Below, in pieces: positions 46,879 through 54,888 of a DNA stretch of 64,000 nucleotides (its first letter is position 1; each line of letters begins with the position of its first letter). Location of the stretch: assembly GCF_016888005.1 (NCBI RefSeq), contig NZ_JAFDVE010000014.1:1-64000 (forward strand). The letters are read 5' to 3'. The DNA is from Phycicoccus sp. CSK15P-2 (GTDB taxonomy: Bacteria; Actinomycetota; Actinomycetes; Actinomycetales; Dermatophilaceae). Position numbers and translations under genes: made by a program. The notes beneath the pieces were generated by a model that was not told where the DNA came from, ran no database searches, and saw only the letters and a program-made list of their open reading frames with translations.

Positions 46879-47669
46879 ACACCCTCGCCCTCGGGTTCGA
46901 CCGCACCGCGCTCGAGCTGCGGATGTACTCGCGCGAGAAGGAAGCGGTCTTCTTCTCCTTCCTCTTCCCGATCCTGCTGCTCTCGCTCTTCTCGGTCATC
47001 TTCTCCAGCCAGTTCGACGACCCCGGCGGGATGACGGCCGGCCAGTACTTCCTCCCCGGGATGGTCGCCGCCGGCGTCGTCCTCACGAGCTTCCAGACGA
47101 TGGCGCTCTCGGTCGCGACCGAGCGGGACGACGGCACCCTGAAGCGGCTGCGGTCGACGCCGATGCCCCCCGTGGCCTACTTCCTCGGGAAGGTCGGGCT
47201 CGTCGCGGTCAGCTCGGTGACCCAGATGGTGCTCCTCCTCGTCGTCGCACGCCTGGCCTTCGGGGTGGAGCTCCCGACGTCCCCGGACCGCTGGGCGGTC
47301 TTCGCCGCCGTCTTCCTCCTCGGGCTGGTCGGGGGCACCGTGCTGGGGGTGGCGTACTCGTCACTGTCGACGGCGCGTTCCATCGGCGCGGTCGTCATCG
47401 GGCCGATGCTCGTGCTCCAGTTCATCTCCGGCGTCTACATCGGCTGGGACAGCGTGCCCGGGTGGCTGCAGCAGGTCGCCGCGGTCTTCCCCCTCAAGTG
47501 GATCGCCCAGGGCATGCGCTCGGTCTTCTTCCCGGACGGGATGGCGTCGACGGAGATGGCGGGGTCGTGGGAGACCGGGCGCACCCTGCTCGTCCTCGCC
47601 GCGTGGGCCGTCGGCGGCCTGGTCCTGTGCACGCGCACCTTCCGCTGGTCCAAGCGCGGGACCGTGTGA
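46875..47669 (+). CDS. ABC-2 type transporter permease
   Basis: A 264-residue integral membrane protein with six TM helices. FFSFLFPILLLSLFSVIF (helix 1), ATERDDGTLKRLRSTPM (the conserved loop of ABC-2 permeases), and a FPLKWIAQGMRSVFFPD segment near the last helix place it in the DrrB/YhhJ type. It pairs with the ATPase immediately upstream. Substrate unknown. Confidence 0.88.
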   Translation: MNTLALGFDRTALELRMYSREKEAVFFSFLFPILLLSLFSVIFSSQFDDPGGMTAGQYFLPGMVAAGVVLTSFQTMALSVATERDDGTLKRLRSTPMPPVAYFLGKVGLVAVSSVTQMVLLLVVARLAFGVELPTSPDRWAVFAAVFLLGLVGGTVLGVAYSSLSTARSIGAVVIGPMLVLQFISGVYIGWDSVPGWLQQVAAVFPLKWIAQGMRSVFFPDGMASTEMAGSWETGRTLLVLAAWAVGGLVLCTRTFRWSKRGTV

Positions 47670-47692
47670 GGGCCACGGGGGAGGATGGCCCC

Positions 47693-48907
47693 ATGAGCGC
47701 GCAGGAGTGCCCACCCCGGGAGGGTGACTCCAGCGCCGCGCTGGACGCGATGTGGCGACGTCAGGAGCCCTACTGGCACGCGGTCTTCGCGGTGGTCTGG
47801 GTGGCGGCCGTCGTCGTCGCCTGGCTCGACGAGCCCGGGCGGTACGGACGCCTCCCGTCGGTCGTCCTCTTCGCCGTCATCGCCGTCGCGTACGCGCTCG
47901 CCGGGGTGCGAGGGCTTCGGCAGGACGCCCGGGCCGGGCTGGTCTACCACCTCGTCGCGTGGTCGGCGCTGCTCGGCATCCAGTGGGTCGACCCCGGCAC
48001 CGAGTCGTGGATGCTCTTCTTCGTCCTCTACCCCCAGCTGTGGGCGATGCTCCGGGTCAGGGACGCCGGGGTGGGCACCGTCCTGACCCTGACGGCCTTC
48101 GGCACGCTCCGGTTCGTCCAGAGCGGCTTCGACCGCGAGACCGTCGGGCCGATCCTCGTGACCTCGCTGATCTCGCTCGCCGTGTCGCTGTCCCTCGGCC
48201 TGTTCATCAACAGGATCGTGTCCGAGGCCGACTCGCGCGCCCGCACGATCGACGAGCTCCACGCCACCCAGGCGCGGCTGGCCGTCGTGGAGCGCGACCG
48301 CGGCGTGCAGGACGAGCGCGAGCGCATCTCCCGGGAGATCCACGACACCCTCGCGCAGGGCTTCACCTCGGTCGTGACCCTGGCCCGTGCCGCGGACGCC
48401 GCCCTCGCCCGGGGTGACGTCGCGACGGCCCGGGAACGGATCGGGATCGTCGAGCGCACCGCCGTCGACAACCTCGCCGAGGCCCGGCTCATCGTCGCAG
48501 AGCTGACACCCGGTCATCTCCAGTCGCGCACCCTCGCGGAGGCGCTGCAGCGCCTCGGGACGGCGGTGAGCCGCGAGGACGGGCTGCGCGCGTCCGTCAC
48601 GGTGGACGGCGAGCCGGTGCCGCTCGGGGGCGTCACCGAGGTCGTGCTGCTCCGGACGGCGCAGGAGGCGCTGTCCAACGTGCGACGCCACGCGGGCGCC
48701 GGCCGGGTCGACGTCACCCTCGCCTACGAGCCCGAACGCGTCGTGCTGACCGTCGCCGACGACGGCCGTGGCTTCGACACGACGGCCGACCGCGACGGGT
48801 TCGGGCTCGACGGCGTCCGAGCCCGGGCGGCCGAGGTCGGCGGCTCGGTGGACCTCGACACAGCCCCGGGCCGGGGGACCTCCGTGCGCGTGGCGGTGCC
48901 GCGGTGA
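47693..48907 (+). CDS. Sensor histidine kinase (HisKA_3/NarL type)
   Basis: A 404-residue kinase. Four to six TM helices span about 25-175. The dimerisation/phosphoacceptor helix is ERERISREIHDTLAQGF with the phosphorylated His (about 218). The ATP-binding domain has TAQEALSNVRRHAGA (N box) and VADDGRGFD (G1). The response regulator start overlaps its stop. The ATG at 47693 follows GGGGGAGGATGG. The signal is unknown; context links it to the ABC exporter, as in LiaS/DesK-like systems. Confidence 0.9.
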   Translation: MSAQECPPREGDSSAALDAMWRRQEPYWHAVFAVVWVAAVVVAWLDEPGRYGRLPSVVLFAVIAVAYALAGVRGLRQDARAGLVYHLVAWSALLGIQWVDPGTESWMLFFVLYPQLWAMLRVRDAGVGTVLTLTAFGTLRFVQSGFDRETVGPILVTSLISLAVSLSLGLFINRIVSEADSRARTIDELHATQARLAVVERDRGVQDERERISREIHDTLAQGFTSVVTLARAADAALARGDVATARERIGIVERTAVDNLAEARLIVAELTPGHLQSRTLAEALQRLGTAVSREDGLRASVTVDGEPVPLGGVTEVVLLRTAQEALSNVRRHAGAGRVDVTLAYEPERVVLTVADDGRGFDTTADRDGFGLDGVRARAAEVGGSVDLDTAPGRGTSVRVAVPR

Positions 48908-49530
48908 TCCGGCTGCTCGTCGTCGACGACCACCCCGTCGTGCGAGCCGGGATGGTCGCCGTGCTCGGGGAGGAGACCGACCTCGAGGTGGTGGGGGAGG
49001 CGGGCAACGGCGCGGAGGCGCTCGCGGTGGCCCCGCGCGTCGAGGCCGACGTCGTGCTCATGGACCTGCGGATGCCGGTCATGGACGGTGCGGAGGCGAC
49101 GTCTCGGCTGCGCGGGCTGCCGCAGCCGCCCGAGGTGCTCGTGCTCACGACCTACGACACCGACGCCGACATCGTGCGAGCCGTCGAGGCCGGCGCCCGG
49201 GGCTACCTGCTCAAGGACGCGCCGACGAGCGTGCTCACCGACGCCATCCGGCGTGCCGCGCGCGGGGAGACCGTGCTCGCCCCACCGGTCGCGGCCCGGC
49301 TCGCCGAGCGGCTCCGAGGCCCGAGCGGTCCGGAGCTCACGGGTCGGGAGACCGAGGTGATCGCCCTCGTGGCCCGCGGACTGTCGAACGCGGACATCGG
49401 GCGCGAGCTGTTCATCGGCGAGGCCACGGTCAAGACCCACCTCGTGCGGGCCTTCGCCAAGCTCGCGGTGACCGACCGGACCGCGGCGGTGGCCGAGGCA
49501 CACCGCCGCGGTCTGATCGACCTCGGCTGA
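48904..49530 (+). CDS. NarL/LuxR-family response regulator
   Basis: A 208-residue two-domain regulator. The receiver has VVDDHPVVRAGM and the phosphorylated Asp in VLMDLRMPVMDG (about 54), with Lys in LLKDAPTS. The DNA-binding domain is LTGRETEVIALVARGLSNAD and GEATVKTHLVRAFAKL. The GTG start overlaps the kinase stop (GTGA). It likely regulates the ABC exporter operon. Confidence 0.93.
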   Translation: MIRLLVVDDHPVVRAGMVAVLGEETDLEVVGEAGNGAEALAVAPRVEADVVLMDLRMPVMDGAEATSRLRGLPQPPEVLVLTTYDTDADIVRAVEAGARGYLLKDAPTSVLTDAIRRAARGETVLAPPVAARLAERLRGPSGPELTGRETEVIALVARGLSNADIGRELFIGEATVKTHLVRAFAKLAVTDRTAAVAEAHRRGLIDLG

Positions 49531-49561
49531 GACCCCAGGGCTGCGACCGAGGCGTCGACGC

Positions 49562-50245
49562 TCAGCCGTGGTGCTCGACGTCGTCGACGACCTCGGCCGA
49601 CTCCCGGACCACCTCGGCGGGAGCCATCTTCGCGTCGCGGCGGTGCCGGACGTACTCGATGACCATCGGCACCACCGAGAGGACCACGATGAGGAGGATG
49701 GCGGCCTCGAGGTTGTCCCGGACGAGCGGGACGTTGCCGAGGAAGTAGCCCGCGAGCGTGACGACGCCCACCCAGAACAGCGCGCCCACGCCGGACCAGA
49801 CGTAGAAGTGCCGGCGGTCCATCCGGCCGATGCCGGCGACGATCGTGATGTACGTGCGGACGATGGGGACGAAGCGGCCGAGGACGAGCGCACGGGCGCC
49901 GTACTTCTCGAAGAACGCCTCGGTCTTGTCGAAGTACTCGCGCTTGATGATCCGCCCGTCGCGGTGGCGCAGCGGCGCACCGACCGCCCGTCCGATCTCG
50001 TAGCCGACGACGTTGCCCGCGAAGGCGGCGACGAAGAGCGCCGCCATCGCGACGAAGACGTTGACCTGCAGCTGGCCGCTGGCGATGAAGATGCCGATGG
50101 CGAACAGCAGCGAGTCGCCGGGGAGGATCGGGAAGAACAGCCCGCACTCGACGAAGACGATGGCGAGCGACACCCAGAAGAAGGCCGTGCCGTAGGTGTC
50201 GAAGAGGTACTGGGGGTCCATCCAGTCCGGACCGAGTGCAGGCAT
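49562..50245 (-). CDS. DedA family membrane protein
   Basis: A 227-residue DedA/VTT-domain protein with about six membrane segments, including reentrant loops. FVECGLFFPILPGDSLLFAIG and GRFVPIVRTYITIVAGIGRM are the diagnostic blocks. DedA proteins act in lipid carrier recycling and membrane homeostasis. GGAGAGGTG precedes the ATG, and TACCCT lies 9 nt upstream of it, so the leader is at most a few bases. Confidence 0.92.
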   Translation of the reverse strand: MPALGPDWMDPQYLFDTYGTAFFWVSLAIVFVECGLFFPILPGDSLLFAIGIFIASGQLQVNVFVAMAALFVAAFAGNVVGYEIGRAVGAPLRHRDGRIIKREYFDKTEAFFEKYGARALVLGRFVPIVRTYITIVAGIGRMDRRHFYVWSGVGALFWVGVVTLAGYFLGNVPLVRDNLEAAILLIVVLSVVPMVIEYVRHRRDAKMAPAEVVRESAEVVDDVEHHG

Positions 50246-50326
50246 CACCTCTCCAGGGTAGGTGCTCTCCCGCAGGAGCCCCGCCTCGAGCGGCTCCGCC
50301 CGGACCGTCCGCCTAGGGTGGGAGAG

Positions 50327-50971
50327 GTGGACGAGGAGCGAGAGGTCGGGGTCGGGCCGTGGGAGGGGCCGTGGCCGGAGGGCGACCACTGGGACATCGA
50401 GCTGCTCCGTCTGGGTGACCGGCGCAACGTCGTCGACCGGTACCGCTACTGGCGGATGGACGCCGTCGTCGCCGACCTCGACACCCGGCGGCACGCGTTC
50501 CACGTGGCCGTCGAGAACTGGTGGCACGACCTCAACATCGGCTCGGTGGTGCGCACCGCGAACGCGATGAACGCTGCCGCCTTCCACGTCGTCGGGCGCC
50601 GGCGCTGGAACCGGCGGGGCGCGATGGTCACGGACCGCTACCAGCACGAGCACCACCACCCCGAGGTCGCGGACCTCGTGGCGTGGGCCGCGACGGCCGG
50701 CCCGGACGGCGGTGCGCTGCCGCTGGTCGGCATCGACAACGTGCCCGGGTCGGTCGCGATCGAGACGCACGACCTGCCCGAGGCGTGTGTCCTGGTCTTC
50801 GGGCAGGAGGGGCCGGGGCTGACCCCCGCGATGCAGGAGGCGTGCGACGTCGTCCTCCACATCGGCCAGTTCGGCTCGACCCGTTCGATCAACGCCGGCG
50901 CCGCCGCGGCCGTGGCGATGCACTCCTGGGTGCGCCGGCACGTGTACGGCCAGGTGCCGGGCAGCGCCTAG
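50327..50971 (+). CDS. TrmH/SpoU-family RNA 2'-O-methyltransferase
   Basis: A 214-residue SPOUT methyltransferase. Motif 1 is HDLNIGSVVRTANAMNAAAF, motif 2 VLVFGQEGPGLTP, and motif 3 GSTRSINAGAAAAVAMHSWV, which together form the knotted SAM site. It would methylate a ribose 2'-OH in tRNA or rRNA. TAGGGT ends 7 nt before the GTG start with GGGAGAG between. It converges with the next MFS gene, overlapping 4 bp. Its place between pyrE and fba fits actinomycete synteny. Confidence 0.88.
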   Translation: MDEEREVGVGPWEGPWPEGDHWDIELLRLGDRRNVVDRYRYWRMDAVVADLDTRRHAFHVAVENWWHDLNIGSVVRTANAMNAAAFHVVGRRRWNRRGAMVTDRYQHEHHHPEVADLVAWAATAGPDGGALPLVGIDNVPGSVAIETHDLPEACVLVFGQEGPGLTPAMQEACDVVLHIGQFGSTRSINAGAAAAVAMHSWVRRHVYGQVPGSA

Positions 50972-52245
50972 CCGGTCCGGGCGGGCTCGTCGGCCCGGCC
51001 GGAGACGTCGAGCCGGAGCGACCGCACCGCGGAGGTCATCATGGGCAGTGCCGATACCACGATCCCGAGGCCCCCGAGGACGACGCCGCTGCGCGTTCCC
51101 AGCGTCTCGCCGACGATGCCGGCGAGCGCCGCGCCGATCGGGATGGACCCGTACATCACCTGCGTGTAGGCGCCGGCGGACCGGGAGAGCTGGGTCTCCG
51201 GGATCAGGGTCTGTCGCATCGTCACGGAGTACACGTTGGCGTTGCCGAGCCCCACCCCGGAGACGAGCATGACGGCCCCGATGACGACGGCCAGGGCGAT
51301 GCCGTCCGTGGGCCAGAGGGCCATGAGCACCGGTGTGCCGCAGCTGAGGACGAGGGATGCGGCGAAGGCTCGGCCGAACCCGAGCCCCGCGGCGAGCCGG
51401 AGTGCGGTGAGGGTCCCGAGGAGCCCGCCGACACCGGCCATCGACAGGGCGAGGCCGTACGCCCCCGCGGAGACGCCCTGCTCCTGCACCGCCCAGAGGA
51501 TGAGGTTGATGACGAGGACCTCCTCGGCGAGGTTGAACAACGCCGCGTGCACGGTGAGCGCTCGCAGGTACCGGTTCCCCCAGAGGATCCGCAGGCCGGT
51601 CAGCACCGGCACCCGGGGGGCGTCGCCGTCCGGCGCGGGCCGCTCGCGGGCGACCGGCCGCCGGGGCCGGCCGAGAGCGACGCAGACGGCCGAGACGAGG
51701 TAGCTGGCTGCGTCGACCGCCATGGCCGCTGCCGGGCCGACCGCGGCGACGAGCAGGCCGGCGAGGCCGGGGCCGGCGACCTCGGTGACCGTCCGAGACC
51801 CCTGGACCGCCCGGTTCGCCGCGGCGAGGTCGGGCCGTTCGACGAGCGAGGGCACATGGGCGAAAGCGCTGATCCCGAACACGAGCGCGGCAGTCCCGGA
51901 CAGGAAGGCGATGACGGCCAGCACCGGGACCGAGAGCCACCCCGTCAGCGCGGCCACCGGCACGAGCCCGACGAGCGCGGCCTGGGCGAGGTCGGCAGGG
52001 ACCATCGTCCGACGGCCCTGGCGGCCCTCGAGCAGGTGGCCTGCGACGAGGGAGAACAGGAGGTACGGGAGCATCGCCGCGGTCGCGACGGCCCCGACCT
52101 CCCCCGGCGAGCCGTCGAGGACGAGGGCCGTGACCAGCGGGAGCGCGATCGTCGTCACCTGGCTCCCGGCGCTCGAGACGCTCTGTCCGAGCCAGTACCA
52201 GCGGAAGCTCCGGTCGGTGCGCACCAGCGCCACGCTCGCATCCAT
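50968..52245 (-). CDS. MFS transporter (EntS/macrolide-efflux type)
   Basis: A 425-residue, 12-TM MFS protein. DRSFRWYWLGQSVSSAGSQ at the N-terminus, VAGHLLEGRQGRRTMVPADL (motif A region) and GPGLAGLLVAAVGPAAAMAVDA are characteristic of the MFS_3 efflux group. It is divergent from a CGNR regulator across an operator-like region, which suggests the regulator controls this exporter. Confidence 0.85.
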   Translation of the reverse strand: MDASVALVRTDRSFRWYWLGQSVSSAGSQVTTIALPLVTALVLDGSPGEVGAVATAAMLPYLLFSLVAGHLLEGRQGRRTMVPADLAQAALVGLVPVAALTGWLSVPVLAVIAFLSGTAALVFGISAFAHVPSLVERPDLAAANRAVQGSRTVTEVAGPGLAGLLVAAVGPAAAMAVDAASYLVSAVCVALGRPRRPVARERPAPDGDAPRVPVLTGLRILWGNRYLRALTVHAALFNLAEEVLVINLILWAVQEQGVSAGAYGLALSMAGVGGLLGTLTALRLAAGLGFGRAFAASLVLSCGTPVLMALWPTDGIALAVVIGAVMLVSGVGLGNANVYSVTMRQTLIPETQLSRSAGAYTQVMYGSIPIGAALAGIVGETLGTRSGVVLGGLGIVVSALPMMTSAVRSLRLDVSGRADEPARTG

Positions 52246-52260
52246 GGAAACCCCTCTACT

Positions 52261-52336
52261 CTCATGGGTGAACCGATATATGCCCATGACGTTGGCATGA
52301 ACTATCCTCATGGTCAAGAGACCGGTCACCCATGAG
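52261..52336. promoter_or_regulatory. Divergent operator region between MFS exporter and CGNR regulator
   Basis: CTCATGGGTGA (52261-52271) and TCACCCATGAG (52326-52336) are perfect inverted 11-mers 54 bp apart, one near each gene's start. Between them ATGCC (52280-52284) and GGCAT (52294-52298) form a smaller palindrome. The right 11-mer overlaps the Shine-Dalgarno of the regulator. The symmetry suggests two binding sites bridged by looping or one extended operator for both genes. Confidence 0.65.
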
Positions 52337-52346
52337 GAGCGAGCGG

Positions 52347-52943
52347 ATGGCGACAGTGCGGTTCGTCCAGGTCGCGGGTGACCCGGCCCTCGAGCTGCTC
52401 AACACCGTCGACTGGCGGCTCAGCGAGGAGCGCCGGGGCGAGCTACTCGGCGACGCACCTCGTGTCCTGGACTGGGCGGCCCAGACGGGATTCCTCGACA
52501 GCGCGGAGCGAGTACGGCTCGGTGAGGTGGTCGACCGCGACACCGACGCCGCCTTGGCGCTCGTCAACGATGCCCAGCGGCTGCGCGAGAACGCCTACGC
52601 GATGCTCGTCGGCCACGACGACGCGGCCGCGGAGCGGGTGGTGGAGCGGTACCGGCAGTCGCTCGTGGACGCCCGGCTCGCGGCTGCGACCGACGGGGAG
52701 GCCCTCCGGTGGCTCGAGGCGAGCACGACCCCGAGGACCCCGGTCGACCGTGCCGTTCGGGGGGTCGTCGACCTCGCCCGCAGCGACCGGGTGCGCCTGC
52801 TCCAGCAGTGCGCGGACGACGTGTGCGGGTGGGTGTACCTCGACACGAGCCCACGCCACAACCGGCGCTGGTGCTCGGCGTCGGACTGCGGGGACCGCAA
52901 CCGCGCGCGCGCGTACTACCGGCGTCGGCGCGCGGCGGAGTAG
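52347..52943 (+). CDS. CGNR zinc-finger transcriptional regulator
   Basis: A 198-residue protein. The N-terminal ABATE-like domain begins with DPALELLNTVDWR. The C-terminal CGNR zinc finger is CADDVCGWVYLDTSPRHNRRWC followed by CGDRNRARAYYRRRR (about 154-195), a putative DNA-binding unit. The ATG at 52347 was preferred over 52332 because GAGGAG sits 7 nt ahead. It probably regulates the divergent MFS gene. Confidence 0.85.
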   Translation: MATVRFVQVAGDPALELLNTVDWRLSEERRGELLGDAPRVLDWAAQTGFLDSAERVRLGEVVDRDTDAALALVNDAQRLRENAYAMLVGHDDAAAERVVERYRQSLVDARLAAATDGEALRWLEASTTPRTPVDRAVRGVVDLARSDRVRLLQQCADDVCGWVYLDTSPRHNRRWCSASDCGDRNRARAYYRRRRAAE

Positions 52944-52979
52944 CGGAATAGGGCGGACGCCGCGGCTGCTGCTCCTGCG

Positions 52980-54038
52980 GTGAGCACCGCTTCCTCCCCC
53001 GCCCTGTCCGCCCTCGACCTCGTGCCGGTCCGCTCGGACCAGACGACGGGGGACGCCCTGGCCGCGACCCGGTCGCTCGCGCAGGTGGCGGACGCCCACG
53101 GCTACCGCCGCTACTGGCTGGCCGAGCACCACAACATGCCGGCCGTCGCGGCGACGAACCCGCCGGTGCTCATCTCGATGGTCGCGTCGGCGACCGAGCG
53201 GATCCGGGTGGGGTCGGGCGGCGTCATGCTCCCGAACCACGCGCCGCTCGTCGTCGCCGAGCAGTTCGCGCTGCTGGAGGCCGCGTTCCCGGACCGGGTC
53301 GACCTCGGGCTGGGCCGGGCGCCGGGCGCCGACCCGGTGACGTCCTGGGCGCTGCGCAGCGGCGGTGGGGGCGTCGAGGCCGATGCCGTGGACCGGTTCG
53401 CCGACCACGTCGACACCGTGCTCGCGATGATGTCGCCGGACGGTGTGGGCCTGCGGCTGGCCACCGGTGAGCACGTCCTGCGCGCCACGCCGCGAGCGAG
53501 GTCCGTGCCGGCCGTGTGGCTGCTCGGGTCCTCCGACTACTCGGCCCGGCTCGCGGCGTCCCGAGGGCTGCCGTACGTCTTCGCGCACCACTTCTCCGGG
53601 CGCGGCACCGCCGAGGCCCTGGCCCTCTACCGCGAGGGCTACGAGCCGTCGGAGGCCCACCCCGAGCCGCGTACCTTCCTCACCGTCAACGCGGTCGTCG
53701 CCGGCAGCGCCGAGGAGGCCCGGCGGCTGGCCGAACCCAACCTGCACCAGATGGTGGCGCTGCGCACCGGGCAGCCGCTGCGCGCCCAGCAGCTCGTCGA
53801 GGAGGCGGAGGGGCACGACCTTCCGGACGCGCACCGCGACCTCGCGGACGAGATGCTCCGGCGCTGGGTGGTCGGCACCCCGGAGGACGCGGCCGCGCAG
53901 GTGGCCCGGCTGGCCCGGACCTTCGACGTCGACGAGGTCATGGTGCACCCGGTCGCCGGCGCCGTCGACGGGACACCGGCCGGCCGCGCTCCGGCCCGCG
54001 AGGAGACCCTCCGCCTCCTCGCCGACGCCTTCTCGTGA
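52980..54038 (+). CDS. LLM-class flavin-dependent oxidoreductase
   Basis: A 352-residue luciferase-like protein of the MsnO8/bacterial-luciferase-like group. LSALDLVPVRSDQTTGDALAAT, GYRRYWLAEHHNMPAVA, GSGGVMLPNHAPLVVAEQFA and LGLGRAPGADP are family blocks. These enzymes use reduced FMN (or F420 in some). It is full length, in contrast to the truncated LLM gene at 17.6 kb. GTG start 37 bp after the CGNR gene, so possibly co-transcribed. Confidence 0.88.
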   Translation: MSTASSPALSALDLVPVRSDQTTGDALAATRSLAQVADAHGYRRYWLAEHHNMPAVAATNPPVLISMVASATERIRVGSGGVMLPNHAPLVVAEQFALLEAAFPDRVDLGLGRAPGADPVTSWALRSGGGGVEADAVDRFADHVDTVLAMMSPDGVGLRLATGEHVLRATPRARSVPAVWLLGSSDYSARLAASRGLPYVFAHHFSGRGTAEALALYREGYEPSEAHPEPRTFLTVNAVVAGSAEEARRLAEPNLHQMVALRTGQPLRAQQLVEEAEGHDLPDAHRDLADEMLRRWVVGTPEDAAAQVARLARTFDVDEVMVHPVAGAVDGTPAGRAPAREETLRLLADAFS

Positions 54039-54163
54039 CCATCCGCGACCGGCTTCCTCCCCGGCGGGGAGAAAGTTTCGGTAGACCTGTCGAGAGCGGC
54101 ATCGCTCGTCCGTCATAGGGGTGAGGTCGCGACCGGCGCGGCCCGCACCCGGAGGAGAACGCC

Positions 54164-54526
54164 ATGACCGAGTACGTCGTCCTCATCGTCGGTGACGCCG
54201 ACCGCTGGTGGACCACGATGGACGTCGACCAGCGCACGGCCGGCTACGCCGAGTACGCGCGCTTCGGCGAGGAGCTGACCAGGCGCGGCCACACGATCAC
54301 CGGTGGTGCCGAGCTGCACGCGACGAGCGAGGCCAAGCGCATCCCGCCCGGCGGCGGTCCGGTCACCGACGGCCCGTTCACCGAGACCGCCGAGCAGGTC
54401 GGCGGGTTCTACCTCGTGCAGTCCGAGGACCTCGACGACCTGCTCGACTGCTGCTCGATCATCGCGGCCCTCGGCGACGGCATCGAGGTCCGCCGCACCG
54501 TGCAGCCGGAGGACCGGCCGTCGTGA
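54164..54526 (+). CDS. DGPF-domain (YCII-related) protein 1
   Basis: A 120-residue YCII/DGPF protein. The DGPF motif appears in GGPVTDGPFTETAEQVGGFYLV. Such proteins are the typical partners of ECF42-type sigma factors, and the order DGPF, DGPF, sigma is what is found here. The function of DGPF proteins is not established. GGAGGAGAACGCC precedes the ATG. It overlaps the next gene by 4 bp. Confidence 0.88.
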   Translation: MTEYVVLIVGDADRWWTTMDVDQRTAGYAEYARFGEELTRRGHTITGGAELHATSEAKRIPPGGGPVTDGPFTETAEQVGGFYLVQSEDLDDLLDCCSIIAALGDGIEVRRTVQPEDRPS

Positions 54527-54888
54527 GGCGGTACACCATCCTCATCGTGTTCGAGCCCTGGGACTGGGAGAACGCCACACCCGAGGTCCGGCAGGAGTAC
54601 TTCGACGCGCACCACGCGTTCGAGACGTACGTCGCCGAGCACGGGAAGCGCCTCGCCGGCAGCGCGCTGTGCGACGCCGACACGGCGACGACGGTGGGGC
54701 GGGGGGTCGGCGAGGAGAGGGTGGTGACGGACGGGCCGTTCGTCGAGCTCTCGGAGCAGGTCGGCGGCTACTACGACGTCGAGCTGCCCGACCTCGACAC
54801 CGCCATCGCGGCCGCCCGGCTGCTCCCGGAGGCGTACACCCTCGAGATCCGCCCGGTCATGACGATCGACGGGTACGGGTCGGTGTGA
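54523..54888 (+). CDS. DGPF-domain (YCII-related) protein 2
   Basis: A 121-residue second DGPF protein with VVTDGPFVELSEQVGGYYDVE. The frame is open further upstream, but the GTG at 54523 overlaps the stop of protein 1 (GTGA) and gives a family-size product. Its own stop overlaps the sigma factor start in the same way, so all three genes form one tightly coupled operon. Confidence 0.85.
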   Translation: MRRYTILIVFEPWDWENATPEVRQEYFDAHHAFETYVAEHGKRLAGSALCDADTATTVGRGVGEERVVTDGPFVELSEQVGGYYDVELPDLDTAIAAARLLPEAYTLEIRPVMTIDGYGSV

